From Bacteroides sp. (GTDB lineage Bacteria; Bacteroidota; Bacteroidia; Bacteroidales; Muribaculaceae), in the NCBI GenBank assembly GCA_023665145.1, contig JAMPEM010000015.1, positions 1 through 47,025 of the forward strand: a stretch of DNA of 47,025 nucleotides, written 5' to 3'. Shown here in pieces: positions 34,808 through 44,431 of the stretch. The notes under the pieces were generated by a model. The model did no database searches. It was not told where the DNA came from and saw only the letters and a program-made list of their open reading frames with translations. Both the position numbers and the translations under genes were made by a program. Numbering within the stretch: the first letter of the stretch is position 1; each line of letters begins with the position of its first letter.

Positions 34808-34883
34808 AAACATTCACGTCACATATCAATTCAACAAAATATCACGTTAATTATAGTGACATTACACAAAAACAGCCTGACAA

Positions 34884-36155
34884 ATGAATCTTACAAAAAA
34901 GAAAAATACACCTGCCATGGAGCAAGATGAGATAAATGAATCCGAAGAATTGATTTGCGAAGCGGAATCTGCTCCGGAGATTAATACCACTGTGACAGGG
35001 AAGACTGTCCAAAAGAAGAAATCAAAACTCACATCATGGATTCCGGCAGGAGTGCCATGTCTTTTATGCGTCGGTCTTCTTTTCTACTATATAGGAAGCA
35101 TCATGGGAGTGGCACCAATGCTCAATACCATTATGCATACAGCACATGACCTTCTGCTCAACACCTGCTTCTATCTGATGGCTATTTGCGTCATAACCGG
35201 AGCAATCGGACATTTGTTTGTGGAATTTGGTGTTGTAAGCCTTCTCGAAAAGCTTCTCCGTCCATTGATGAAACCACTTTTCAACCTCCCAGGTGTAGCC
35301 TCTCTCGGTGCCGTTATGACATTCCTGAGCGACAATCCCGCTATCATATCACTCTCTCAAGACAAGCGATTCAGCCAATATTTCCGCCGTTATCAATTCA
35401 TTTCACTCACCAATTTCGGAACAGCCTTTGGTATGGGACTTTTGGTAATGGTATTTATGATTGGTCAAGGATACTTCATCGAGCCTGCCATAGGTCTTTT
35501 CGGTGCTTTCTGTGGTTGCATTGTTTCCACTCGCCTTATGCAACGTTTTGTCATTAAGGCTTATCCAAAATTCGAGCATGAAATGGCGGCTGAAGCCACC
35601 GATATAGAGAAATCAGAGAAAGAAGAAACATCAAAATCAACCTTTATCCGCACCCTGAATGCACTCCTTGACGGTGGTCGCTCAGGTGTGGATGTCGGAA
35701 TTGCAATCATTCCGGGTGTTTTGATTATATCCACTCTCGTGATGATACTCACCTTCGGTGCATCCGCATCCGGTGAATACACCGGTTCCGCTTACGAGGG
35801 AATAGAACTCCTCCCCTGGCTTGCTCAAAAAGTAAGCATCGTCTTTGAATTCCTTTTTGGATTCCACGACCCTCACCTTGTAGCTTTCCCAATCACTGCC
35901 CTTGGTGCTGTAGGTGCAGCACTTGGCATTGTACCCAACTTTATTGCCCAAGGTTGGATTGACGGCAATGCTATCGCAGTATTTACTGCTATCGGAATGT
36001 GCTGGAGCGGATACCTTTCCACACATACCGCCATGCTTGATTCAATGGGATATCGTGAACTGACACCGAAAGCAATTTTGGCTCACACGATTGGCGGTCT
36101 TGTTGCTGCCATTATAGCTCATGCCGTTTATCTTGGCATCTCATTTATAATGTAA
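34884..36155 (+). CDS. Gate-domain (nucleoside-recognition) inner-membrane protein
   Basis: 423 residues. After a ~50-residue acidic/basic cytoplasmic tail come about ten membrane segments in two halves, each with a Gate-like helical hairpin: GVVSLLEKLLRPLMKPLFNLPG followed by FLSDNPAIISL, and LNALLDGGRSGVDVGIAIIPGVLI later. These are features of the nucleoside-recognition/YjiH-like transporters. The transported substrate is unknown. A linker rich in Glu/Lys/Ser (EATDIEKSEKEETSK) separates the halves. An ATG at 34917 could be an alternative start. It follows the porin on the same strand, suggesting an uptake pair; a strong terminator lies 109 bases downstream. Confidence 0.72.
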   Translation: MNLTKKKNTPAMEQDEINESEELICEAESAPEINTTVTGKTVQKKKSKLTSWIPAGVPCLLCVGLLFYYIGSIMGVAPMLNTIMHTAHDLLLNTCFYLMAICVITGAIGHLFVEFGVVSLLEKLLRPLMKPLFNLPGVASLGAVMTFLSDNPAIISLSQDKRFSQYFRRYQFISLTNFGTAFGMGLLVMVFMIGQGYFIEPAIGLFGAFCGCIVSTRLMQRFVIKAYPKFEHEMAAEATDIEKSEKEETSKSTFIRTLNALLDGGRSGVDVGIAIIPGVLIISTLVMILTFGASASGEYTGSAYEGIELLPWLAQKVSIVFEFLFGFHDPHLVAFPITALGAVGAALGIVPNFIAQGWIDGNAIAVFTAIGMCWSGYLSTHTAMLDSMGYRELTPKAILAHTIGGLVAAIIAHAVYLGISFIM

Positions 36156-36263
36156 ATGATAAAAAGATGTTTTAATAACATACCTCCAATTTCATTGTCA
36201 TTAATTTTAACAGATTGTTAATATACGTATATCTCAAATCCGCAGATACGGAAGAGAACTGAA

Positions 36264-36300
36264 AAGCGGCATTGCCTATAATGGCAATGCCGCTTAATTT
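36264..36300. terminator. Bidirectional terminator
   Basis: AAGCGGCATTGCC (36264-36276) and GGCAATGCCGCTT (36283-36295) form a perfect 13-bp stem with loop TATAAT, followed by AATTTT. It separates the Gate-domain gene from the convergent amylase gene. Confidence 0.85.
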
Positions 36301-36328
36301 TGAGTCGATTCCTATAGAAGCAATTATA

Positions 36329-39300
36329 TTACGGGATAATTACTTTATCTATTGACGCACCTTTACATCTAATAAAGATACCATGTTTGGGATTTCTCAC
36401 CTCTATACCCTGAAGATTGAAATATCTTGTTTCTTCAGAATCATCCACACCAAGTGTCATTACACTCTGTGAATAAACACCCATATCCTCTATATGCACC
36501 TTATCGTTACCGGGTGTTCCTTTATATAGATGTCCGTTTTGCAATAACGGTGATGTTATATTATCACTTTGCAAATTGCCGTTTCCTCCACCATTGAATA
36601 TCACGCCGGTAGTACCCTCAGGAACAGTATAGCTGAAAATATCGTTCCCAAGACTTGACATCTTCACACCGGGCCATGTTGTTTCATTCACAGACCAATG
36701 ATGGATATAGACTGAACCCCACTGAGTCAACGAATTATCATAAAACACTTTGATACCATCTCCTACAGGAGGGGTAGGAGGAGTCGGTGTAACTCCCCAC
36801 ACGGAATAATTTCCATTGCAATCATAACTGTAATACGCATCGGATGAGATACCGGTGATATCGGCTGTTTTGGCTGAGCCGTTCATATTAAAGATAAAAT
36901 TGACCGGACCATTAGTATCAAATGTATAGACATAAAACACTTCACCTTCCACTGTTTTCGTGTCGCTCATTTTAGCGCCGGGCCATGCTCCGTTAGGTTC
37001 TACATTCTTGCCGTTTTCATCTTGATACCACGCATAGAAATTAGGAGCTGAAGGCGCTGAGACATAAATTGATACTGTAGCATTGGGATCCACCTTAGTA
37101 TAAACAGCAGTTCCGGAATACTCTTTCCCGTCTGAACCTTTTGCACCCCAACTTACAGTCACTTTCTCACCATATTTCATTTCTTCTCCGATTGTGAAGC
37201 TCTTCTCATCTCCGGCAGTAAGCTGCACTTTTGTTTGATTAGCTACCTGATACCAACCTTCTGAAGACGATTCACTCAAACGGGCAGTTACTGTAATCGT
37301 TTCGGTTCGGAACACTTTTCCATCAGGCGAGAGAACCACCTTAGGTGAACCGACAGCATCCTCAGCTGTATAAAATTGTGTTGTACCGGGATCGGTAAAC
37401 GATGGATTTCCTCCTCTTGCTACAGGGGATGTCTCATAAATAAATTTACCGTCCTCCCCTATTTTGCCACCTGTCCAATCTTTGACAAGCACACGCAACT
37501 GACCTTTATTCTTCGGAGCATCCACCTTAATGGTACCGCCACTCTGATATTCCTTTCCGGTCACAACGTCAACATACTTGCCGGCAGGAACGTTGCTGAA
37601 AGTAGCACCACCATTCATACACACAAGAGCATATGAATCCTTTGTAGCACGTTTAAATGCAAATCCACCATCGGCAGAACATCCGTCAAATGTATACTGA
37701 CCACGTCGCAAAGCCGGTACTGCAGCACGTATTTGGTTTAACCTGACAATATGTTGAGACAAATCACCCTCAAGTGTTTTTGCCACATTACCACTCGCAG
37801 TGTATTTACCGAAATCAGAAGCTGATACACTACCTTCCAAATAGTGTCCGAAATAAGCCCTGCCCGATTCCTTAACCGGAGTATCAGTACCGCCTGCATC
37901 CACTTTTTTACCTTTTTGGAACTCTACCTCCGATCCATAATAGATACATGGGATTCCACGGAATGTAAACATCAGCGAAAGATTCTCCGCCCATTGGTCT
38001 GTTCCTCCATTGAATCGTGTTCCATCATTAGGACCGGGGCAATAGTCATGTGAGTCTACATATACCACATTATACGACGCATCGTTATAATATCGGTCAC
38101 CCTTTTTAGCAATATCCACGGCAGCTCCCGCATTATTGAAATTATAGTGCATCGGGAAATCTATGATGCTGAATCCCGAATAGTCAGAATAATCAGGTTG
38201 ATGCCATTGACCGTTTATCATGAAGACATTGTCCGAGGTACGTTGTTCACTTGGTTCTTCAAGACATAACTTCATATTTCCGTAAGGTTCGTCATCACCC
38301 TCATATATGACTTGTTGCGACCACCACGATGGATCATCATTCCATTTCGAGAGAATAGATTCAGGCGATTTCCATGTATAAAAATAGCTTGAGAGATTGG
38401 GTTGGTCTCGATAAGTAACTTCACTATATCTGGCACAACATTCACCAAACATAAAAAACGGGCATCCGTTAAGACGCTTACCTTTGTATTTCTCACCCAA
38501 GGCAAGAAATTGGGGAATGAACGACTTATTGAACGTCAAGCGAGAGATATGGCCGGTAGTATCAATGCGGAAGCCATCCACACCCATCTCAATAAATTTG
38601 CCATAACATTTCACAAGGTAATCGCTCACAGCAGGATTTTCCGTATTGAGGTCAACACAATCTCCGGCTATCTGACCCCACCAACGATTGGGGAAATCCC
38701 AGTTCCAACCGGTGCCGACATGATGCCAATAGTTATTGGTGTCAAGATTTTTACCTCCACTATTCTTCAAATAAGGGAAACGGCGATTGAACTGGGCAGT
38801 CCCGTCAAGTTCATTATAATCAGAGCCAAGCAATTCGGTGTTTGGTATTATTGACTCAGAAACATTTGCCTGATTACGTATATCACCGCTTCGCGTGAAA
38901 AGAGGTGCGAAATGTGCTTCTCCAAAATTACCGGTATGATTCAGAACAATATCAAGTATAATTTTCATACCACGAGCATGAGCTGCATCAATAAGATCCT
39001 GGAAAGCTATATCCTCAGAAGCGCCCCACTCTTTTCGGCTTTCGTACCTGAGATCCACTTTGGAGAAATCCATGGCATGATATCCATGAAAGTCTGTGCC
39101 GGAGCAATTCTGCACTACGGGTGTAATCCAAACAGTAGTAAAACCCAAAGCCTTAATATAATCCAGCCGATCAATCAATCCTTTAAAATCGCCACGCCAA
39201 TCAGGGTCATTGTTAGCGATTTGCACATTTTGATGATCCCATCCACAGACATTATTGGTTGGGTCGCCATCATAAAAACGAGTAGTCATAGCGAAATAAA

Positions 39301-39409
39301 TCGCTTCATCTCTAAAATCCTCACGTCCGCCGATAAACTCCGCTGAAACAGGAGTAGTCATTGCGGATGCCATCGCCGTCGCAGCGAGTAGCATTTTAAT
39401 CTTCTTCAT
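36329..39409 (-). CDS. Secreted GH13 alpha-amylase with starch-binding modules
   Basis: A 1026-residue exported amylase (signal peptide ending PVSA). The GH13 barrel spans ~25-540: catalytic Asp283 in GFRIDTTGH, Glu323 in FMFGECC and Asp455 in VDSHDYC, with DIVLNHTG and a calcium-type loop upstream. A beta-rich region follows, then two C-terminal modules resembling CBM26 starch-binding domains: IYVSAPSAPNFYAWYQ...WPGAKM and IKVFYDNSLTQWGSVYIHHW...WPGVKM. The end YFNLQGIEVRNPKHGIFI then DKVIIP resembles a type IX secretion sorting tail, so release or surface attachment is likely. It would cut starch or glycogen outside the cell. It lies alone, without SusC/SusD homologues. Confidence 0.9.
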   Translation of the reverse strand: MKKIKMLLAATAMASAMTTPVSAEFIGGREDFRDEAIYFAMTTRFYDGDPTNNVCGWDHQNVQIANNDPDWRGDFKGLIDRLDYIKALGFTTVWITPVVQNCSGTDFHGYHAMDFSKVDLRYESRKEWGASEDIAFQDLIDAAHARGMKIILDIVLNHTGNFGEAHFAPLFTRSGDIRNQANVSESIIPNTELLGSDYNELDGTAQFNRRFPYLKNSGGKNLDTNNYWHHVGTGWNWDFPNRWWGQIAGDCVDLNTENPAVSDYLVKCYGKFIEMGVDGFRIDTTGHISRLTFNKSFIPQFLALGEKYKGKRLNGCPFFMFGECCARYSEVTYRDQPNLSSYFYTWKSPESILSKWNDDPSWWSQQVIYEGDDEPYGNMKLCLEEPSEQRTSDNVFMINGQWHQPDYSDYSGFSIIDFPMHYNFNNAGAAVDIAKKGDRYYNDASYNVVYVDSHDYCPGPNDGTRFNGGTDQWAENLSLMFTFRGIPCIYYGSEVEFQKGKKVDAGGTDTPVKESGRAYFGHYLEGSVSASDFGKYTASGNVAKTLEGDLSQHIVRLNQIRAAVPALRRGQYTFDGCSADGGFAFKRATKDSYALVCMNGGATFSNVPAGKYVDVVTGKEYQSGGTIKVDAPKNKGQLRVLVKDWTGGKIGEDGKFIYETSPVARGGNPSFTDPGTTQFYTAEDAVGSPKVVLSPDGKVFRTETITVTARLSESSSEGWYQVANQTKVQLTAGDEKSFTIGEEMKYGEKVTVSWGAKGSDGKEYSGTAVYTKVDPNATVSIYVSAPSAPNFYAWYQDENGKNVEPNGAWPGAKMSDTKTVEGEVFYVYTFDTNGPVNFIFNMNGSAKTADITGISSDAYYSYDCNGNYSVWGVTPTPPTPPVGDGIKVFYDNSLTQWGSVYIHHWSVNETTWPGVKMSSLGNDIFSYTVPEGTTGVIFNGGGNGNLQSDNITSPLLQNGHLYKGTPGNDKVHIEDMGVYSQSVMTLGVDDSEETRYFNLQGIEVRNPKHGIFIRCKGASIDKVIIP

Positions 39410-39602
39410 TTAAGTAGTTTTTTTAGTGTGATAACATCAACAAAAGAGTTCACTAAAAATAATTGAACTTAAGACTTATCACAAAATGGTTAACATTCTT
39501 TGCTAAAGTAAAAAAATCTATGCAAATTTAAAAAAATTTAATTAAACAGCAAAAAAATCATCCCACAAAAGGTCACATCACACGAATGTCAAAAAAAATA
39601 TG

Positions 39603-39610
39603 TAACTTTG
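39603..39610 (+). promoter_or_regulatory. -7 box of antiporter gene
   Basis: TAACTTTG matches the consensus and ends 25 bases before the antiporter ATG, giving a leader of about 20 bases. No clear -33 box. Confidence 0.6.
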
Positions 39611-39635
39611 CAATTCAACAAAAGAACACGAACGA

Positions 39636-41768
39636 ATGATATCATTTCCATTACATCAGCCCGTAGCTATCTTTCTTCTTGTGCTGATGATCATTCTGCT
39701 CGCTCCCATACTATTCAACCGGCTGAAAATCCCACATATAGTTGGCATGATAATCGCCGGAATCCTTGTGGGTCCTCATGGATTTAATCTCTTGGCCCGC
39801 GATGCCAGCTTTGAAATTTTCGGCCAAGTGGGTATTCTGTATCTGATGTTTCTCGCAGCAGTGGAGATTGACACATATCACCTCAAGAAGAACATTAAAA
39901 AAGGGATAATATTCGGATTGATAACATTCACAATTCCAATGGCAGCGGGAATAATAGCATCACGATATGCCTTCAATGCTTCGTGGCCATCATGTGTCCT
40001 TATAGCATCAATGTATGCGTCTCATACATTGATATCCTACCCTATCGTGACACGCTTCGGACTCTCCAATTCAAGAGCAGTCGTCATATCCGTATGTGGC
40101 ACCATTGTCACAGTTTTCCTCGCTCTTGTAGCCCTTGCACAAGTAGTCGATGTTCAGACATCCGGAAAACTTGCATTCTCACATGTAGCACAACTCTTAC
40201 TCCATACCGCCATATACACCATCGGCATCTCTGTGACATTTAAATATCTGGCCAGACTGTTTTTTCGGCACTACTCTGACCATATATCGCAATTCATATT
40301 CGTTCTCGCATTGGTATTTATAGCTTCGCTTCTGGCCCAACTCATAGGGCTTGAAGCAATTTTGGGAGCATTCTATGCCGGCCTCGTATTGAACAGGTTT
40401 ATACCCAACAGATCTGCGCTAATGAACAGAATCCAATTTGTCGGAAACGCCATTTTCATTCCATACTTCCTTATAGGCGTTGGCATGCTTATCAATGTTG
40501 AAGTAATATTCAACGGATGGGGAGTAGCATGGGTAGCCGGAAATATGATTGTCACCGCACTGGCGGCCAAATGGATCTCCGCATTAATAGCACAAAAAGC
40601 TTTTCACCTTACATCTACCGACAGAGAACTGCTTTTTGGACTCACATCCGGCAAAGCAGCCGCAACAATTGCAGCCACAATTGTTGGTTATCGTTACGGA
40701 ATAATTAATGAGGATATGATGAACGGAGCCGTAATAATGATTCTTATATGTTCATCCATAGCCTCAATAGCTACCCAACGAGCAGCAATCAGAATAAGAA
40801 TCGGACTTACCGATGAACACCTAAAAAACGACGAAATTGAACAACGAAAAAATGCACGACAACTTGTAGCAGTAGCAAACCCACTCACAGCAGAAGGACT
40901 TATGAAAATGGCCATTCTGATGAGACATCCCGAAAACAACCTTCGCATAACATCGCTTTTTGTAAAAAACAATGACGACTCAAAAATTGCCACAATGGGG
41001 AAAAATGCACTGCGCGTTGCACATGAAGTGGCGACATCCCTTGACCTTACTGTAAAAGACATCGAACGATATGACCTCAATATCGTATCCGGCATTGTAA
41101 ACGTAGCAAAAGAAAGAGACTGCACCGACATAATCATCGGAATGCACAGAAAATCAAATATCGTCGACTCATTTTACGGCCAAGTGACAGAAAATCTCCT
41201 TAGCACCACCAATAAAATGGTACTTATTTCCAGATGCTACATACCGGCCAATACACTTCGAAGACTTATCATTTTCGTCCCACAGAAAGCTGAATACGAG
41301 ACAGGATTTCAAGCATGGGTCGAACGTGTCGGAAATCTTGCCACTCAACTATCCTGCCGAATAGAATTTATAGCCTACGCTCAATCATTCCCCTATATAA
41401 GAGGCGTCCTATCCACTCAACAATATTCAGTGAGAACAGAATACCTCGAAATGAAATCATGGGATGACTTCATTGTCTATTCAAGCCGAATACAAGACGA
41501 CGACCTCCTTATAGTAATTGGCGCAAGACGCACATCCGTATCATTCTCAAGCGACTTGGAATCACTCCCCGGATATCTCAACAGTTATTTCAAAAAACAA
41601 AACCTCCTTGTCATATATCCCGAACAATTCGGCACAGACGCCGAAATGCCAATACCAATCGACTCACTTACTCAAACTATACGCACTAATCCAAACGCAT
41701 TGACAGTAAATCTCCGACGTCTGAGAAACATCTATCTCGAACGCAGAAGAATACATCGCAACCGCTGA
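39636..41768 (+). CDS. CPA2-type cation/proton antiporter
   Basis: 710 residues. The first ~390 form a twelve-to-thirteen-helix membrane part of the monovalent cation:proton antiporter-2 (Kef/NapA-like) family: LKIPHIVGMIIAGILVGPHGFNLL, LYLMFLAAVEIDTYHL, and LGAFYAGLVLNRFIP. The C-terminal ~300 residues are cytosolic and look like two universal-stress-protein-like domains (MKMAILMRHPENNLRITSLFV and DIIIGMHRKSNIVDSF, then LRRLIIFVPQKAEYE), which in this family can bind nucleotides and gate transport. It exchanges Na+ or K+ for protons; the ion is not defined. Promoter at 39603. It is the last ordinary chromosomal gene before the tRNA-Lys island. Confidence 0.88.
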   Translation: MISFPLHQPVAIFLLVLMIILLAPILFNRLKIPHIVGMIIAGILVGPHGFNLLARDASFEIFGQVGILYLMFLAAVEIDTYHLKKNIKKGIIFGLITFTIPMAAGIIASRYAFNASWPSCVLIASMYASHTLISYPIVTRFGLSNSRAVVISVCGTIVTVFLALVALAQVVDVQTSGKLAFSHVAQLLLHTAIYTIGISVTFKYLARLFFRHYSDHISQFIFVLALVFIASLLAQLIGLEAILGAFYAGLVLNRFIPNRSALMNRIQFVGNAIFIPYFLIGVGMLINVEVIFNGWGVAWVAGNMIVTALAAKWISALIAQKAFHLTSTDRELLFGLTSGKAAATIAATIVGYRYGIINEDMMNGAVIMILICSSIASIATQRAAIRIRIGLTDEHLKNDEIEQRKNARQLVAVANPLTAEGLMKMAILMRHPENNLRITSLFVKNNDDSKIATMGKNALRVAHEVATSLDLTVKDIERYDLNIVSGIVNVAKERDCTDIIIGMHRKSNIVDSFYGQVTENLLSTTNKMVLISRCYIPANTLRRLIIFVPQKAEYETGFQAWVERVGNLATQLSCRIEFIAYAQSFPYIRGVLSTQQYSVRTEYLEMKSWDDFIVYSSRIQDDDLLIVIGARRTSVSFSSDLESLPGYLNSYFKKQNLLVIYPEQFGTDAEMPIPIDSLTQTIRTNPNALTVNLRRLRNIYLERRRIHRNR

Positions 41769-41873
41769 CACCATATAGGTGAGTTTGATACATCTTAGCA
41801 CAACACACTAAAAAAAATATCAGACTAAGAATCAACAACATGTAAAATAACGCAAAAAAAAGTTTCAAAAATA

Positions 41874-41905
41874 TTTGGTCAAAGCAAAAAAAAGTATTAA
41901 CTTTG
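41874..41905 (+). promoter_or_regulatory. Promoter of tRNA-Lys
   Basis: TTTG (41874-41877) and TAACTTTG (41898-41905) are spaced by 20 bases. Transcription would start near 41911, about 50 bases upstream of the tRNA. Confidence 0.82.
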
Positions 41906-41959
41906 CACTCGCAAACAGGGAGAGAGTCAAACGACAAAGAACCTGCGAGCGAAAAAGGA

Positions 41960-42032
41960 GATTCGCTAGCTCAGCTGGTAGAGCACAACACTTTTAATGT
42001 TGGGGTCCTGGGTTCGAGCCCCAGGCGGATCA
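41960..42032 (+). tRNA. tRNA-Lys (UUU)
   Basis: A 73-base tRNA with acceptor GATTCGC/GCGGATC (one G-T pair), discriminator A, anticodon loop ACTTTTAA giving UUU, and TTCGAGC T-loop. The sequence is complete, so any integration at its 3' end has preserved the gene. A terminator follows at 42042-42076 and an integrase at 42146. Confidence 0.97.
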
Positions 42033-42041
42033 CTGAAAATC

Positions 42042-42076
42042 AAGCAGTTAGATGAAAGTCCGACTGCTTTTTTTCT
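42042..42076 (+). terminator. Terminator of tRNA-Lys
   Basis: AAGCAGT (42042-42048) and ACTGCTT (42063-42069) form a 7-bp stem followed by TTTTTCTTTTT. Typical intrinsic terminator for the tRNA transcript. Confidence 0.75.
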
Positions 42077-42145
42077 TTTTATACACTCCCATTTACAGCA
42101 CAGTTTACAGTTTTCTGTAAACCGAGATGTAAACCGTAAACCAAA

Positions 42146-43348
42146 ATGAACGGAACAATCAAAGTGCTGTGTTACAAATCGAAAATACTCAGCAACGGCG
42201 AGCATCCTCTAATGCTATGTGTCTGTAAAGACAACAAACGTAAGTACCAAAGTCTTGGAATATCCGTGAGTGTGGAGCATTGGGATTTCAAGAATAACTG
42301 TCCGAATGACAGATGTCCTAATCGTGAACAAATCATAATCCTGATAAACGAGAAGGTCAATGAGATTCAGAGAATCGCATTAGATAAGCGAATGTCAGGT
42401 AAGGACTACTCTGCCTCAACTCTGCTTGATTCAGCCAAACCATCTGCAAATTCCAAAAAGACTGTCGGAGAATACTATCTCACCTACATCTCCAATCTTA
42501 AAAAAGAGAATCGTGTGAGATATGCCGGAATGTACGAAATCTCCTACAACTCCTTTTTAAAGTTCAACAAGCATCTCGACATCCCGTTTTCGGATATAGA
42601 TGTGGCATGGCTGAAAAGATACGAAGCGTGGGGGAAGTCACAAAATCTGTCTGTAAGCACTATCAGTACACGAATCCGACACCTCAGGGCGGTTTTTAAT
42701 CTCGCTCTGTTGGAACACGCAATCAAGAAGGACTGCTATCCATTCCACGCCTACAAGGTCTCAAAACTCAATAAGGCTACTGCCAAAAGAGCGTTGACAA
42801 AAGATGAAATTCGCAGAGTAATGGAATATCAGGGTAAAGGTCAAATGGAGAAACTTGCCATTGACATCTTTACATTCTCATATCTCTGTGCCGGAATCAA
42901 TTTTATAGATATGGCGAAACTGAAATATTCCAATATTCAGGATAACCAACTTATCTATAATCGTGAAAAGACCAAGAAACTAATCATAGTGCCACTCCAA
43001 GAGAGAGCCATTCAGATTATAGAGAAGTACAATGACGGTAAGAAGCAATATGTTTTTCCGATTTTGTCAGGTTTTCATAAGTCGGAAATCCAAATAGCGA
43101 ATAGACTGCATAAGGTGTTGGCGAAAATCAACAAGCATCTCAAACAGATTGGCAAGGAACTTAATCTGTCAATCCCTCAGACAACCTATGTGGCACGACA
43201 TTCATTTGCAACGGTTTTGAAACGAGCCGGAATCTCTACATCAATAATCAGCGAATCATTGGGGCATAGTTCAGAACGAATCACACAAGTCTATCTTGAC
43301 AGTTTTGACAAGGCACAGATGAGCAATGCGATGAAAGCACTACTCTAA
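42146..43348 (+). CDS. Tyrosine recombinase/integrase
   Basis: A 400-residue site-specific recombinase of the Bacteroidota integrase type. Residues ~1-95 are an arm-type DNA-binding domain (KVLCYKSKILSNGEHPLMLCVCKDNKRK), ~105-200 the SAM-like core-binding domain, and ~215-395 the catalytic domain. Catalytic residues: Arg351 in YVARHSFAT, His374 in LGHSS, and nucleophile Tyr383 in QVYLDS. The first catalytic Arg is not obvious: the expected spot reads CAGINFIDMAKLK with Asn252, a change also known in some Bacteroides recombinases. It starts 114 bases after tRNA-Lys and should excise or integrate the element. A terminator lies right behind it. Confidence 0.93.
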   Translation: MNGTIKVLCYKSKILSNGEHPLMLCVCKDNKRKYQSLGISVSVEHWDFKNNCPNDRCPNREQIIILINEKVNEIQRIALDKRMSGKDYSASTLLDSAKPSANSKKTVGEYYLTYISNLKKENRVRYAGMYEISYNSFLKFNKHLDIPFSDIDVAWLKRYEAWGKSQNLSVSTISTRIRHLRAVFNLALLEHAIKKDCYPFHAYKVSKLNKATAKRALTKDEIRRVMEYQGKGQMEKLAIDIFTFSYLCAGINFIDMAKLKYSNIQDNQLIYNREKTKKLIIVPLQERAIQIIEKYNDGKKQYVFPILSGFHKSEIQIANRLHKVLAKINKHLKQIGKELNLSIPQTTYVARHSFATVLKRAGISTSIISESLGHSSERITQVYLDSFDKAQMSNAMKALL

Positions 43349-43354
43349 ACGCAG

Positions 43355-43391
43355 AAAATCCCGTCAGTTAATACGATTGGCGGGATTTTTT
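43355..43391 (+). terminator. Terminator of integrase
   Basis: AAAATCCCGTC (43355-43365) and GGCGGGATTTT (43379-43389) pair over 11 bp with one G-U, followed by more T. The next promoter box begins two bases later, so the integrase and the following gene are separately transcribed. Confidence 0.85.
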
Positions 43392-43392
43392 G

Positions 43393-43400
43393 TAAATTTG
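43393..43400 (+). promoter_or_regulatory. -7 box of frameshifted gene
   Basis: TAAATTTG matches TAnnTTTG and abuts the integrase terminator. Transcription would start near 43406, about 36 bases upstream of the ATG at 43442. Confidence 0.6.
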
Positions 43401-43441
43401 CATCTCTAAAAGCAATACCAACCATTCAATAGATTTGTGAA

Positions 43442-44328
43442 ATGAACAACCTTAACTCTCCGCAGGAATCAACTTCAACATATTTCAACTCTATTGTCAG
43501 AAATGATGTTAAGCCTCTGTCGGTTGATGATTTATCCCAAGAGATGTTGAGGGTTTTAATGAAAAGGTGCGTCTTGCATTTACAGATGATGCTGATACAA
43601 CTATTTGTAGAGTTAAATATCTTATCCCCTATATTCTACAATCAATTGATTGGAATGAATATGGAATACCCCTTGAAGCATGGCAACTTCAATATTATTA
43701 TAGGCGTAATCGTTTCATTGAAAAGACTGGACTTAGTTATGAAAAGTTTGCAACACATCAGCCACTTCAGGACGCAATCAGAAATCTCAACTTGGATTCA
43801 GAGGCGACCTTTGAATTTATCTTGTTACTGAAATATTACTATGGAATGAGGTCTGAGTTGCGATATTCCTCTGTTGAACAATTACAAATGGCACAATCCG
43901 CTCTTCAAAACTTGCCGTCAGATAAGGGGGCATCAATAGACATTTCTGTCGGAGGGAAACACTTTAAGATTACCAATACACAATTCGTAAGGGAAACAAT
44001 CTGCATGATTGACTGCCAACAATTAAAAAACACATCTTTTATAAATGAGTTTAACGAGGGCAGCTCACGTGACAAGATTCGTGCCATTGACTATTATTTA
44101 GTTAAGACACTCCTTGACTACTTACCTATAAAAAGAGAACCTAACTGGAATAAACTTTATAATCAGGACGAACGCAATTTCGGTTTGTCTGTTTTAAATT
44201 ACATTGGGAGATTGCCTGATATTGACCGTGACGGAACATGCTCCAAAGAAAATAATGCCACATTTGATAAATTGATGCGTGATTTCAACGGCACGCGCAT
44301 TCCGTTTGCAATGGAGCTATTTCTTTGA
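43442..44328 (+). pseudogene. Frameshifted gene of unknown function
   Basis: Two frames together make one plausible ~295-residue protein. The first runs from ATG 43442 (MNNLNSPQEST...KPLSVDD), and the second is open from about 43519 to the stop at 44328 (GFNEKVRLAFTDDAD...TRIPFAMELFL). A shift of one base between about 43519 and 43571 joins them. The first frame continues to 43831 but its sequence there looks like an out-of-frame shadow. The GTG at 43567 could start a separate 253-residue product, but its purine-rich stretch abuts it too closely to be a ribosome site. No slippery heptamer in the right phase is seen, so programmed frameshifting is unlikely. Family not recognised; soluble, with no motifs I can name. 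Confidence 0.6.
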
Positions 44329-44399
44329 TAACAAGTAGATAGAAAGAAACGTAAATTTTATCTGAAACATTTACGCTATCTCAAACTCTTATAATCTCA

Positions 44400-44407
44400 T
44401 AATTTTG
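44400..44407 (+). promoter_or_regulatory. -7 box before 44432 gene
   Basis: TAATTTTG matches the consensus and ends 24 bases before the ATG at 44432. No -33 box was found at the usual spacing. Confidence 0.55.
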
Positions 44408-44431
44408 TTCATAATTTAATAATACGAAATT

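Noticed and set aside
43442..43831. 129-residue frame as a full gene
   Set aside because: After about residue 35 its sequence looks like the out-of-frame reading of the longer downstream protein, so only the first part is taken as real.
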